A stretch of 64,000 bases of DNA from Desulfovibrio sp. MES5. Its GTDB lineage: Bacteria; Desulfobacterota; Desulfovibrionia; Desulfovibrionales; Desulfovibrionaceae. The stretch covers positions 1-64,000 of the forward strand of contig NZ_MJUZ01000009.1 of the NCBI RefSeq assembly GCF_002237645.1, read 5' to 3'. The stretch's first letter is position 1. Each line of letters opens with the position of its first letter. Under the pieces are notes generated by a model. That model searched no databases and was not told the origin of the DNA. It saw nothing but the letters and a program-made list of their open reading frames with translations. The position numbers and the translations under genes are program-made. Below, piece by piece: positions 44,054 to 55,000 of the stretch.

Positions 44054-45625
44054 ATGTCGCCGCATCAGAAAATATGGGGTCTGGGCTTGTCGGCCCTGGC
44101 CGTTGGCATTGGTATTGTTTGGGCTATTGGGCTTGTGACGGGAGCGGCGGCCGCCCCCCTGTGGGGAGCCGCAGTGGGCGGGGTTGCCGTACTGCTTGTT
44201 ACGGGCCTGGGGGCGCAGCTGATCTATGGCGGGGCGTTCCGGGCTCTGACGCTCTTTTTGCGGGGCGACTGCGCGCCGGGGCAGTCGGAGCGGTCGTCAT
44301 GCTGTAGCGGGTCAGCGGCTTCTGCGGAGCTGAAGGAACTGCATGCGGAGGCTGAAAAACTTGTTGGCAAGGCCTGCCACGCAAGCGGGGTGCTGCACGG
44401 CATACTCAGCGGGATGCCCCTGGCCTATCTGCTGGTGGACGTCAACGAGCGCGCGACCCACACCAACCAGGAATGCCTGGATATGCTTGAGATCGACGGG
44501 CCGGTAGAGGCCTGTCTGGGCAAGACTCTGGCCGAGCTTTTTTACAATGATCCCGGTCGCGAAACCGCCGTTGGCAAGAGCATCCGCCATGGGCAGAACT
44601 TTCATAATCTTTCTGTAACGATAACAGGGCACAAAGGCAGGCGCATCGACGTGCTGGCCAATGTGTTTCCCGTATATGACGAGCACAAAACCTGCCTTGG
44701 CGGCCTGTGCCTTTATGTGGACATGACGGCCCTCAAAAAAGCCGAGCAGGTCATCACCGAGAAGAACCAGCGCATGGAAGCGGCGGCGCTGGAGCTTGAA
44801 AAATCCGTGCAGGAGCTTGCCGCCATTGCCGAAGGGCTGGTGGCTGGCATAGGCCGTTCGAACAATGACACGGCCCGTGCTTCGCGCCTGTTGAGCGAGG
44901 TGGCCACGGCCATGAATGAAATGACAGCCACAGTGCGTGAGGTGGCGCAAAACGCGGCCAATGCTTCAACAGCCTCGACGCAGACGCGGGACAAGGCGCA
45001 CGAGGGCGCTGCGGTGGTGCGCAACGCCACGCGGAGCATTGAAGAGGTGCATGAAGTTTCAATGGAGCTCAAGAGCGATATGGTTCTTTTGAACAACCAT
45101 GCCAAGGCCATTTCAGAAATTATGAATGTTATTTCGGATATAGCGGATCAGACCAATCTGCTGGCCCTCAATGCCGCCATTGAAGCCGCCCGCGCTGGCG
45201 AAGCCGGGCGCGGCTTTGCGGTGGTTGCTGACGAGGTGCGCAAACTTGCCGAAAAAACCGTAACCTCCACCAATGATGTGGGCAACGCCATTAATGCCAT
45301 TCAGCAAAGCACCTCAAAGAGCATGGCCTCAATGGACAATGCCGTGAACCAGGTTGAGCAGGCCAATGACTTTGCCGGGGAGTCCGGCCAGGCGCTTGAC
45401 GCCATTGTGGGCACGGTGGAAGACACCACGGGCAGAATCAGCGCCATTGCCGCAGCCAGCGAGGAGCAGTCCGCAGCCAGCGAGCAGATCAACCGCTCCA
45501 TTGTTGAGGTCAATGACGTTATGGCGGGCACTGCCAGATCAATGAAAGAGGTTCGGCAGGAGACGGACAAGCTGGTGGCGCTCACGCAGCGGCTGGCGGA
45601 TCTGACCGGGCGGTTGAAGGAATAG
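44054..45625 (+). CDS. Methyl-accepting chemotaxis protein with PAS domain
   Basis: A 523-residue chemoreceptor. Two membrane helices near the N-terminus (about 8-28 and 37-57) are separated by only a few residues, so there is no periplasmic sensor. A PAS domain follows ([30 protein letters not shown], about 115-215), implying sensing of an intracellular cue such as redox or a small ligand. The signalling hairpin is [47 protein letters not shown]. No HAMP domain is evident. The start at 44054 is set by GGGAGG four bases upstream. A perfect terminator follows. A Cys-Cys pair (SSCCSGS, about 83) precedes the PAS domain. Confidence 0.95.
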   Translation: MSPHQKIWGLGLSALAVGIGIVWAIGLVTGAAAAPLWGAAVGGVAVLLVTGLGAQLIYGGAFRALTLFLRGDCAPGQSERSSCCSGSAASAELKELHAEAEKLVGKACHASGVLHGILSGMPLAYLLVDVNERATHTNQECLDMLEIDGPVEACLGKTLAELFYNDPGRETAVGKSIRHGQNFHNLSVTITGHKGRRIDVLANVFPVYDEHKTCLGGLCLYVDMTALKKAEQVITEKNQRMEAAALELEKSVQELAAIAEGLVAGIGRSNNDTARASRLLSEVATAMNEMTATVREVAQNAANASTASTQTRDKAHEGAAVVRNATRSIEEVHEVSMELKSDMVLLNNHAKAISEIMNVISDIADQTNLLALNAAIEAARAGEAGRGFAVVADEVRKLAEKTVTSTNDVGNAINAIQQSTSKSMASMDNAVNQVEQANDFAGESGQALDAIVGTVEDTTGRISAIAAASEEQSAASEQINRSIVEVNDVMAGTARSMKEVRQETDKLVALTQRLADLTGRLKE

Positions 45626-45660
45626 CCCGCGCGGCAGGATTTTTACTGACATGCATACGC

Positions 45661-45698
45661 AGAGAAGGCCGGGAATATTCCCGGCCTTCTCTGGTTTT
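45661..45698 (+). terminator. Intrinsic terminator after the chemoreceptor
   Basis: A perfect inverted repeat at 45661-45692 (AGAGAAGGCCGGGAA and complement around TA), followed by GGTTTT. Confidence 0.9.
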
Positions 45699-45802
45699 GC
45701 CGTCTGCGCAAGGGATGGGGCAGATACGTTTTGCGGTGGCGCGCTGCCTCAGCGACGCTGTTTTTGAAGCCCTGCTTCGGGTCAGCAACCGCCTTCGCTA
45801 CG

Positions 45803-45924
45803 CGAGCATTTACACTTGAAATGCTCGCGTGCGGCAGGCTAAGGCTGCCTGCCCGCATTTCGCGGCAAGGATTTTCTTAAAAATCCTTGCAGAGCGGTGA
45901 AGTCCTTTCATTGGTTAACTGCTC
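45803..45924. repeat. Dispersed multi-hairpin repeat, family C, copy 2
   Basis: Three clean hairpins in series: GAGCATTT/AAATGCTC (45804-45826), CGGCAGGC/GCCTGCC and CAAGGATTTT/AAAATCCTTG. It matches 6400-6514 in order and spacing. It sits between the ends of the chemoreceptor and adhesin genes. Confidence 0.75.
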
Positions 45925-45940
45925 TAAAACATACCAAGAG

Positions 45941-46012
45941 TTTTAGGGGGTGGGGGCGTGGGGAGGGACCCTTTTGCAAAAGGGTCCCTCCCCCACAAGG
46001 CATTTCAAAATC
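45941..46012. repeat. Dispersed hairpin element, family A, copy 5
   Basis: Arms 45958-45976 and 45977-45996 with the standard flanks TTTTAGGGGGTGGGGGC and CACAAGGCATTTCAAAAT. It begins eight bases beyond the adhesin stop codon on the minus strand. Confidence 0.85.
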
Positions 46013-46019
46013 AAAGGCT

Positions 46020-49000
46020 CTAATGACCATTCTGCGTCAAATGCTGCAACACGGTCATCTGGTCGACTTCGCTTTCCATAATGTCCGGCCCTTGGGCTGC
46101 GGCGGCAGGGGCGGACTGTGCTTCCTCACTTTGCGGTTGCGGGCTTGTGCTCGCGGTCTGCGCCTGCGTCGGCTGCTCGGGAGATGTCGTCATGGCGTCG
46201 TGCGCCGCAGTATCGGCGGCGTTGGCCAAAGCTCCGGGACTTTGCGTTTCCACAGGGAAGAGACTGTCGTCCTGCAAGGCCGGGGGCTGTGCGCCGGTTG
46301 TGGCGTCAGTTCCTTGCGCGGCGGGGGGCAGGGCGTCTTCAATGTCAATGATCAGGGGGCTGGTTTGGTCGTTCATGAAGCTGTCGGCCAGCTCTTCATC
46401 CAGCGTGTCGATGTGCACGGCGGGCGTTTCGGCTGTGGCCACGGCATGCTCTGTTTCCGCGTTGCCTGTGGCCGTGAGGTCCACGTCCGCGTGCGCTGCG
46501 ACCGTATGGCTGGCGTCCGTGTGCGCGGCATTGGCGCTCGCTGCATTGGCGTGCTCTTCATCGGTGTTCGCCGTATCCGCGTGGGTCACATTCAGATCTG
46601 CGTGCGCCTGTTCCTGGACGCTGTCCTCAGCCGTGGAGGCAGTATGGCTTTCAGCGGGGGCGTGTTCCGCTGTTTCCGGCGTGACTGCGGCTGCGGCTGC
46701 GGGAGCGTCGCTCTGAGTATTTTCGTGCCCGGTTTGCGTACTGCTGTCGGCTGCTGGCACGCTCTCACTGAGGTCGGCGTGGTAGGCAGCGTCATGGCTG
46801 CTCTGGGCGGTGGTGTTGTGGTCTTCTGTGGCTGCCTGCAGCTGATCATGGTCAGTGGAGGCGTTCACTTCGTCGGAGGCAAAGAAGAGGCGCATGGCGC
46901 TCGCGCCCTGTATGAGGGGGGCCTCTCCGGAGCCGTGGATGGTCACGGTTACTGTGCTTTGAGCTGCGCCGCCATGCCCGTCGACCACGGTGACGGTGAA
47001 GACTTCGTCAAGCGTATCGCCGTTGTTCAGGGCCTTTACGACGGCGGAGTCCTTGTTCAGCACATAGGTGTAGGATCCGTTGGGGTTGAGATAGAAGGTG
47101 CCGTACTGGCCTTCGGTGGTCTGGGGTACGGCCCTTGGCGTGTCCGACCTGTCCGGGTCAGCCATGACAAGCTGGCCGTACATGGCGGCAACGTCGTCTT
47201 CTGAAACGGAAAGCTGGGATGGCTGGACTGTCGGCGCGTCATTGGAGCCGACGATGGTGATGGTCAGCGGGGTGACCACGGACTTTAAGCCGGACGTGAC
47301 TTTTACCATAAAAACGTCTGTGGAGGTTTCGCCTTCACCGAGTTTTTGGCTTTCACTTATGCCCTGAGCCGAGAGGTTGTAGGTATATGTGCCGTTGCTG
47401 TTGAGGGTAAGCGTGCCGTACTGCCCTTGCGGGCTGCTTTGCAGAGAGAATGTGGCATTGGAGAATTCGGGCACCAGCAGGTTGCCCAACAGGCTTGTTG
47501 CGCCGTCAAGCACTGTGGTGAGGCTGATGCTGCCCAGCAGACCGCCTGTAATGACGATGTCAATAAAATTGCTGGCGGATGCGCCGTGTTCGTCTACAAC
47601 AGTATATGAGAATCTATCTGTGAGCTTAGCTCCCAGTGTAAGCAACAATACAGACAACAGCCCCGTGTTGAGGTTGTAGACATATGAACCGTCAGCATTC
47701 AGCGAAAATGTGCCGTAATCGCCATGCACATGTGGCCGCGCAACAAAGGTCACATTGTCGCTGATAATATTGTCGAGCGTGTTGTCCGGGTCCGTGGGGG
47801 TGGGCAGTTTGCCGTAGAGTTTGTCCGTTGCATTGTTCATGCTTACCGTGGCGGAACCAACCGAAGGCGCGTCATTGGTGCCGTTGATGGTGAAGGAAAT
47901 CGTGCGTGCGGCAATGCCGCCGTGCCCGTCATTGGCTGCCACGGTAAACGTTTCCACAAGCTGTTCGCCATGCCCCAAGCCCTGCACGGCAGGCAGGCTG
48001 TTATTGAGCGTATAGACGTATGCGCCGTTGCTGTTGAGTACAAAGCTGCCGTAAAGGCCTGCCATATTCTGCGCCTGAAACACGGGCGAGTCGCCCAGGT
48101 CTATATCCGTCACCGTAAGCGTGCCGGATGACGTCAGGATGCTGTCTTCCTTCAAGGGCGTTGTGACAATGGGTGCAATGACGGGATTGTCATTGGTTCC
48201 GTTGATCGTGATGGTCATGGTGCTGGAGGCTGCGGCTCCGTGCTGATCCTTGACCGTATAGGTAAATGTTTCGGTGAGGTGTTGCCCTTCGCCAAGCTGC
48301 TGGACGGCTGGCAGGGCGTTGTTGAGCGTGTAGGTATAGGCGCCGTTGGCCTGCAGGGTAAAGCTGCCGTACAGCCCCTGGGTGGAAGCCTGGGACAGAA
48401 AACTTACCGTGTCGCCCGCGTCCACATCCGTGGGCGTGGGCAGTGCGCCGCTGATGCTGACGTCGCCTTCATTGATGCTGGCTACGGCGGCGCTGACCTG
48501 CGGGGCGTCATTGGTTCCGTTGATGGTGATGGTGATGGTGTTTGAAGCCGTAGCGCCGTGCTGGTCCGTGACGGTATAGGTAAAGGTTTCGGTCAGGTGC
48601 GCTCCCACGCCAAGCTGCTGGACAGCCGGCAGGGCGCTGTTGAGCTCGTAGGTGTAGCTGCCGTTGGCCTGCAGGGTGAAGCTGCCGTAGAGCCCCTGGG
48701 TGGAGGCCTGGGACAGGAAGCTTAGCGTGTCGCCCGCGTCCACATCCGTGGGCGTGGGCAGTGCGCCGCTGATGCTGGGAACATCTTCATTGATGCTGGC
48801 CACTGCGGCGCTGACCTGCGGGGCGTCATTGGTTCCGTTGATGGTGATGGTGATGGTGTTTGAAGCCGTAGCGCCGTGCTGGTCCGTGACGGTATAGGTA
48901 AAGGTTTCGGTCAGCTGGCTGCCCACGCCAAGCTGCTGGACGACCGCCAGGGCGTTATTGAGCGCGTAGGTGTAAGTGCCGTCCGCCTGCAGGGTGAAGG

Positions 49001-52000
49001 TGCCATACTGGCCGGGAGCATTGGTCTGGGGCACAAAGTGCGCGCTGTCGCCCGCGTCCACGTCCGTGGGAGCAGGCAGGGAACCGGTGATGCTGGGAAC
49101 ATCTTCATTGATGCTGGCCACTGCGGCGCTGACCTGCGGAGCGTCATTGGCCCCGTTGATGGTGATGGTGATGGTGTTTGTGGCGGTAGCGCCGTGCTGG
49201 TCCGTGACGGTATAGGTAAATGTTTCAGTAAGTTGCGCTCCAGCGCCAAGCTGCTGCACAGCGGCCAGGGCATTGTTGAGCGCGTAGGTGTAGCTGCCGT
49301 TGGCCTGCAGGGTGAAGCTGCCGTACTGGCCGGGAGCATTGGTCTGGGGCACGAAGTGCAGGCTGTCGCCCGTATCCACGTCCGTTGGTGTGGGCAACGT
49401 TCCGCTGATGCTGGGAGTATCTTCATTGATGGACGTCACCGCGGCGCTGACCTGCGGGGCGTCATTGGTTCCGTTGATGGTGATGGTGATGGTGTTTGTG
49501 GCTGTAGCGCCGTGCTGATCCTTGACGGTATAGGTAAATGTTTCGGTAAGTTGTGCGCCAACGCCAAGCTGCTGGACGACCGACAGGGCATTATTGAGCG
49601 CGTAGGTATAGGCGCCGTCCGCCTGCAGAGTGAAGCTGCCGTATTGGCCGGGAGCGTTGGCCTGAGGCACAAACTGCACCACGTCATTGGCGTTCACATC
49701 CGTGGGTGTGGGCAAGGTGCCGCTTATGGGCGCATCATCTTCATTGATGGAAGCCGTGGCGGCGCTGACCTGCGGCGCGCTGTTGGTGCCGTTGATGGTG
49801 ATGGTAATGCTGCTGGACGTGGTCGCCCCATGCTGGTCTGTTACGGTGGCGGTGAATGTTTCGGAAAGCTGCTCGCCCGCGCCAAGCTGCGCCACGGCTG
49901 GCAGGGAGTTGTTGAGCGCGTAGGTATAGCTGCCGTCGGGCTGGAGTGTGAAGGAGCCAAACTGGCCGACGGTATTTTGCGCTATGTAATGCGGGATGTC
50001 GCCCAAGTCCACGTCTGTGGGCGTGGGCAGGGTTCCACTGACATCAGTGAGGTTGTTGGGCACAAAAATGACGGCGGCGCTGACCTGCGGTGCGTCATTG
50101 GTTCCGTTGATGGTGATGGTGATGGTATTTGTGGCTGTAGCGCCGTGCTGGTCCGTGACGGTATAGGTAAAGGTTTCGGTCAGGTGTGCGCCTACGCCAA
50201 GCTGCTGCACAGCGGCCAGGGCGTTGTTGAGCGCATAGATATAGCTGCCGTCCGCAAGCAGGGTGAAACTGCCGTACTGGCCGGGGGCATTGGCCTGGGG
50301 TACGAAGTGCACGCTGTCGCCCGCGTCCACATCCGTGGGAGCGGGCAGTGTGCCGCTGATGGCGGCATCGTCTTCATTGATGCTGGCTACGGCGGCGCTG
50401 ACCTGCGGTGCGTCATTGGTTCCGTTGATGGTGATGGTGATGGTGTTTGTGGCTGTAGCGCCGTGCTGGTCCGTGACGGTATAGGTAAATGTTTCGGTCA
50501 GTTGGCTGCCGACGCCAAGCTGCTGGACAACCGGCAGGGCATTATTCAGCGCGTAGGTATAGCTGCCGTCCGCCTGCAGGGTGAAGCTGCCGTATTGGCC
50601 GGGAGCATTGGCCTGGGGTGTGAAGTGCGCGCTGTCGCCCGCATCCACGTCCGTGGGGGCGGGCAGAACGCCGCTGATGCTGGGAACATCTTCATTGATG
50701 CTGGCCACGGCGGCGCTGACCTGCGGTGCGTCGTTGGTTCCATTGATGGTAATGGTGATGGTATTTGTGCCAGTAGCGCCGTGCTGGTCCGTGACGGTAT
50801 AGGTAAATGTTTCGGTCAGTTGAGCGCCAACGCCAAGCTGCTGGATGACCGGCAGGGCGTTGTTGAGGGTGTATGTGTAGCTGCCGTCCGCCTGCAGGGT
50901 GAAGCTGCCGTACTGGCCGGGAGCGTCGACCTGGGGCATAAAGTGCACGCTGTCGCCCGTATCCACGTCCGTGGGCGTGGGCAAAGTGCCGCTGATGGCG
51001 GCAACATCTTCATTAATGGAAGCGACCGCCGCGCTGACCTGCGGATTGTCATTGGTGCCGTTGATGGTGATGGTTATGGTGTTTGATGCCGTTGCGCCGA
51101 ACTGATCCATAACGGTAAAGGTAAAGGTTTCTGTCAGTTGAGCGCCAACGCCAAGTTGCTGCACAGCAGCCAGAGCGTTGTTGAGCGTATAGGTGTAGGC
51201 GCCGTCCGCATGCAGGGTGAAGCTGCCAAACTGGCCGGGAGCGTTGGTCTGGGACACAAAGTGCACGCTGTCGCCCGCATCCACGTCCGTGGGCGTGGGC
51301 AGAGCGCCGCTGATGCTGGGATCATCTTCATTGATGGACGCAACCGCCGCGCTGACCTGCGGTGCGGTGTTGGTGCCATGAATGGTGAGCGTTATGGTGC
51401 TGGACGTGGTTGCCCCATGCTGGTCTGTGACGGTGGCGGTGAACGTTTCCGTAAGCATGCCGCCTGTGCCGAGTTGCTGTACCGCTGGCAGGGAGCTGTC
51501 GAGGGTAAAGGTGTAGCTGCCGTCGGCCTGCAGGGTGAAAGTGCCAAAGTTGCCAGCAATGGTCTGCGCTATGTAGTGCGGGATGTCGCCCGTATCCACG
51601 TCTGTGGGCGCGGGCAGATTTCCACTGACGCTGGTTTCATCATTTTGAATAAAGATGACCGCCGCGCTGACCTGCGGTGCGTCGTTGGCGCCGTTGATGG
51701 TGACGGTAATGGTGTTGGACGCCGTAGCGCCGTGCTGGTCCGTGACAGTATAGGTGAAGGTTTCAGTCAGATGGCTGCCCACGCCAAGCTGCTGCACAGC
51801 GGCCAGGGCATTGTTGAGCGTGTAGGTGTAGCTGCCGTCCGCCTGCAGGGTAAAGCTGCCGTACTGTCCGAGGACGTTGGCCTGGGGTATGAACGCCACC
51901 ACATCTCCCGCGTTCACATCCGTGGGCGTGGGCAGATTGCCGCTGATGCTTGGGGTATCTTCATAGATGGAAGCCGTTGCGGCGTCGACCTGCGGCGCGC

Positions 52001-55000
52001 TGTTGGCGCCATTGATGGTGATGGTAATGGTGCTGGTTGATGTGGCCCCATGCGGGTCTTTTACTGTGGCGGTGAAGGTTTCGGAAAGCTGGTCGCCTAC
52101 ACCAAGCTGCTGCACCGCTGGCAGGGAGTTGTCGAGGGTGAAGGTGTAGCTGCCGTCGGGCTGCAGGGTGAAGGTGCCAAACTGGCCCACCGTGTTCTGC
52201 GCTACGTACTGTGGAATGTCGCCCGCATCCACGTCTGTGGGCATGGGCAGAGTTCCGCTGACGTCGGTGGCGTCGCTGGGAACAGCGATGACGGCCGCGC
52301 TGACCTGCGGGGCGTCATTGGTTCCGTGGATGGTGATGGTAATGGTGTTGGACGCCGTAGCGCCGTGCTGATCCGTGACGGTATAGGTAAATGTTTCGGT
52401 CAGTTGCGCGCCCACGCCAAGTTGTTGCACTGCTGCCAGGGCGTTGTTGAGGGTGTAGGTATAGCTGCCGTCCGCCTGCAGACTGAAGCTGCCATACTGC
52501 CCCTGAGCATCTGCCTGGGGCACGAACAGTACCACGTCATTTGCATTCACGTCCGTGGGCGTGGGCAGATTGCCGCTGATGCCCGCATCATCCTCAAAGA
52601 TACTGGCCGTAGCGGCGCTGACCTGCGGCGCGCTGTTGGTGCCGTTGATGGTGATGGTGATGGTGCTGGACGAGGTCGCCCCGTGCGGGTCTGTGACGGT
52701 GGCGGTGAAGGTTTCGGAAAGCTGCTCGCCAGCGCCGAGCTGCGCCACCGCTGGCAGGGAGTTATCGAGGGTAAAGGTGTAGCTGCCGTCGGGCTGCAGG
52801 GTGAAGGTGCCAAACTGGCCCACCGTGTTCTGCGCTACGTACTGCGGAATGTCGCCCGCATCCACGTCTGTGGGCATGGGCAGGGTTCCACTGACGTCGG
52901 TGGCGTCACCGGGAACGGTGATGACGGCGGCGCTGACCTGCGGCGCGTCATTGGCGCCGTTGATGGTGATGGTAATGGTGTTGGACGCCGTAGCGCCGTG
53001 CTGATCCGTGACGGTATAGGTAAATGTTTCGGTAAGATGCGCGCCCACGCCAAGCTGCTGTACTGCGTCCAGGGCATTGTTGAGCGTGTAGGTGTAGCTG
53101 CCGTCCGCCTGCAGAGTGAAGCTGCCGTACTGCCCCTGAGCATCTGTCTGGGGTACGAAGAGCACCACGTCATTGGCGTTTACATCCGTGGGCGTGGGCA
53201 GGGCTCCGCTGATGCTGGGGGTATCTTCATAGATGGAAGCCGTAGCGGCGCTGACCTGCGGCGCGCTGTTGGCGCCGTTGATGGTGATGGTAATGGTGCT
53301 GGACGAGGTCGCCCCGTGCGGGTCTGTGGCGGTGGCGGTGAATGTTTCCGTAAGCTGCTCGCCAGCGCCGAGCTGCGCCACCGCTGGCAGGGAGTTGTCG
53401 AGGCTGAAGGTATAGCTGCCGTCGGGCTGCAGGGTAAAGGTGCCGAACTGGCCGACAGTGTTTTGCGCGATGTATTGCGGAACGTCGCCCGCATCCACGT
53501 CTGTGGGCATGGGCAGGGTTCCACTGACGTCGGTGGCGTTATTGGGAACAAGGATGACAGCCGCGCTGACCTGCGGGGCATCATTGGCGCCGTTGATGGT
53601 GATGGTAATGGTATTGGAGGCAGTAGCACCGTGCTGGTCCGTGACGGTATAGGTAAAGGTTTCGGTAAGATGCGCGCCCACGCCAAGCTGCTGCACTACG
53701 TCCAGAGCATTGTTGAGCGTGTAGGTGTAAGTGCCGTCCGCCAGCAGAGTAAAGCTGCCGTACTGGCCGGGAGCATCTGCCTGGGGCATGAACTGCACCA
53801 CGTCTCCCGAGTCCACATCTGTGGGGGTGGGCAAGGCGCCGCTGATGCTGGCATCATCTTCATTGATGGCTGCGACCGCCGCGCTGACCTGCGGAGCGTC
53901 ATTGGCGCCGTTGATGGTGATGGTGATGGTGTTGGATGCGGTGGCTCCGTGCAGGTCCGTTACAGTATAGGTAAAGGTTTCGGTCAGTTGCGATCCAGAG
54001 CCAAGCTGCTGGACGACCGGCAGTGCGTTATTGAGCGTGTAGGTGTAGGTGCCGTCCGCCTGCAAGGTGAAGCTGCCGTACTGGCCGGGAGCATCTGCCT
54101 GGGGCACGAACTGCACCACGTCCCCCGTGTCAATGTCCGTGGGCGTGGGCAGGTTGCCGCTGATGCTGGCGACGTCTTCATCAATGGACGCCACGGCGGC
54201 GCTGACCTGAGGCGCATCGTTAGCGCCGTTGATGGTGATGGTAATGGTGTTGGAGGCAGTAGCGCCGTGCTGGTCTCTAACGGTGTATGTAAACACCTCG
54301 GTAAGCTGGTCGCCAACGCCCAGTTTTTGCACCGCAGGCAGGTAGTTATTGAGTATATAGGCAAAGGAACCCTCGGCCTGGGTAAATACGCCGTACTGCC
54401 CCACATACGTCTTTGGCACATACTCCACCACGTCGCCCGAGTCCGGGTCCACAGGCGTCGGCAGGGTTCCGGTAACGCTTGGCTCACCCGCAGTGATGGT
54501 TCTGCTGTCCGCACTGATCTGCGGGGCATCGTTGGTGCCGTTGATGGTGATGGTGATGGTGTTGGCGCCGGTAGCGCCGTGCTGGTCCTTGACGGTATAG
54601 GTAAATGTTTCGATGAGTTGGCTGCCAACGCCAAGCTGCTGTACTGCCGCCATAGAGTTGTTGAGCGTGTAGGTGTAGCTGCCGTCCGCATGTAAGGTGA
54701 AGCTGCCGTACTGGCCGGGAGCATCTGTCTTGGGCACGAACTGCACCACATCGCCCGCGTCCACGTCTGTGGGGGCGGGCAGGGTGCCGCTGATGCTGGG
54801 GTCATCCTCGTTGATGGAAGCCGTGGCGGCGCTGACATGCGGGGCGTCATTGGCGCCGTTGATGGTGATGGTAATGGTGTTGGAGGCCATGCCGCCATGG
54901 TTGTCGTACACCGTATAGGTAAAAACTTCAGTAAGTTGCTGCCCCTCGGCCAAATGCAGGAGATCGGGCGCGGCGTAGTTGAGCACGTAGGTATAGTTGC

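Noticed and set aside
46020-46920. RTX calcium-binding nonapeptides near the adhesin C-terminus
   Set aside because: No GGxGxDxUx repeats were found in the tail; it is Ala/Thr/Asp/Glu-rich low complexity.
49000-54700. Very long open frames on the plus strand opposite the adhesin repeats (up to about 880 codons)
   Set aside because: They mirror the repeat array, have His/Gly/Arg/Val-rich repeat composition imposed by the opposite strand, lack ribosome sites and resemble no family. They are antisense shadows of the VCBS array.
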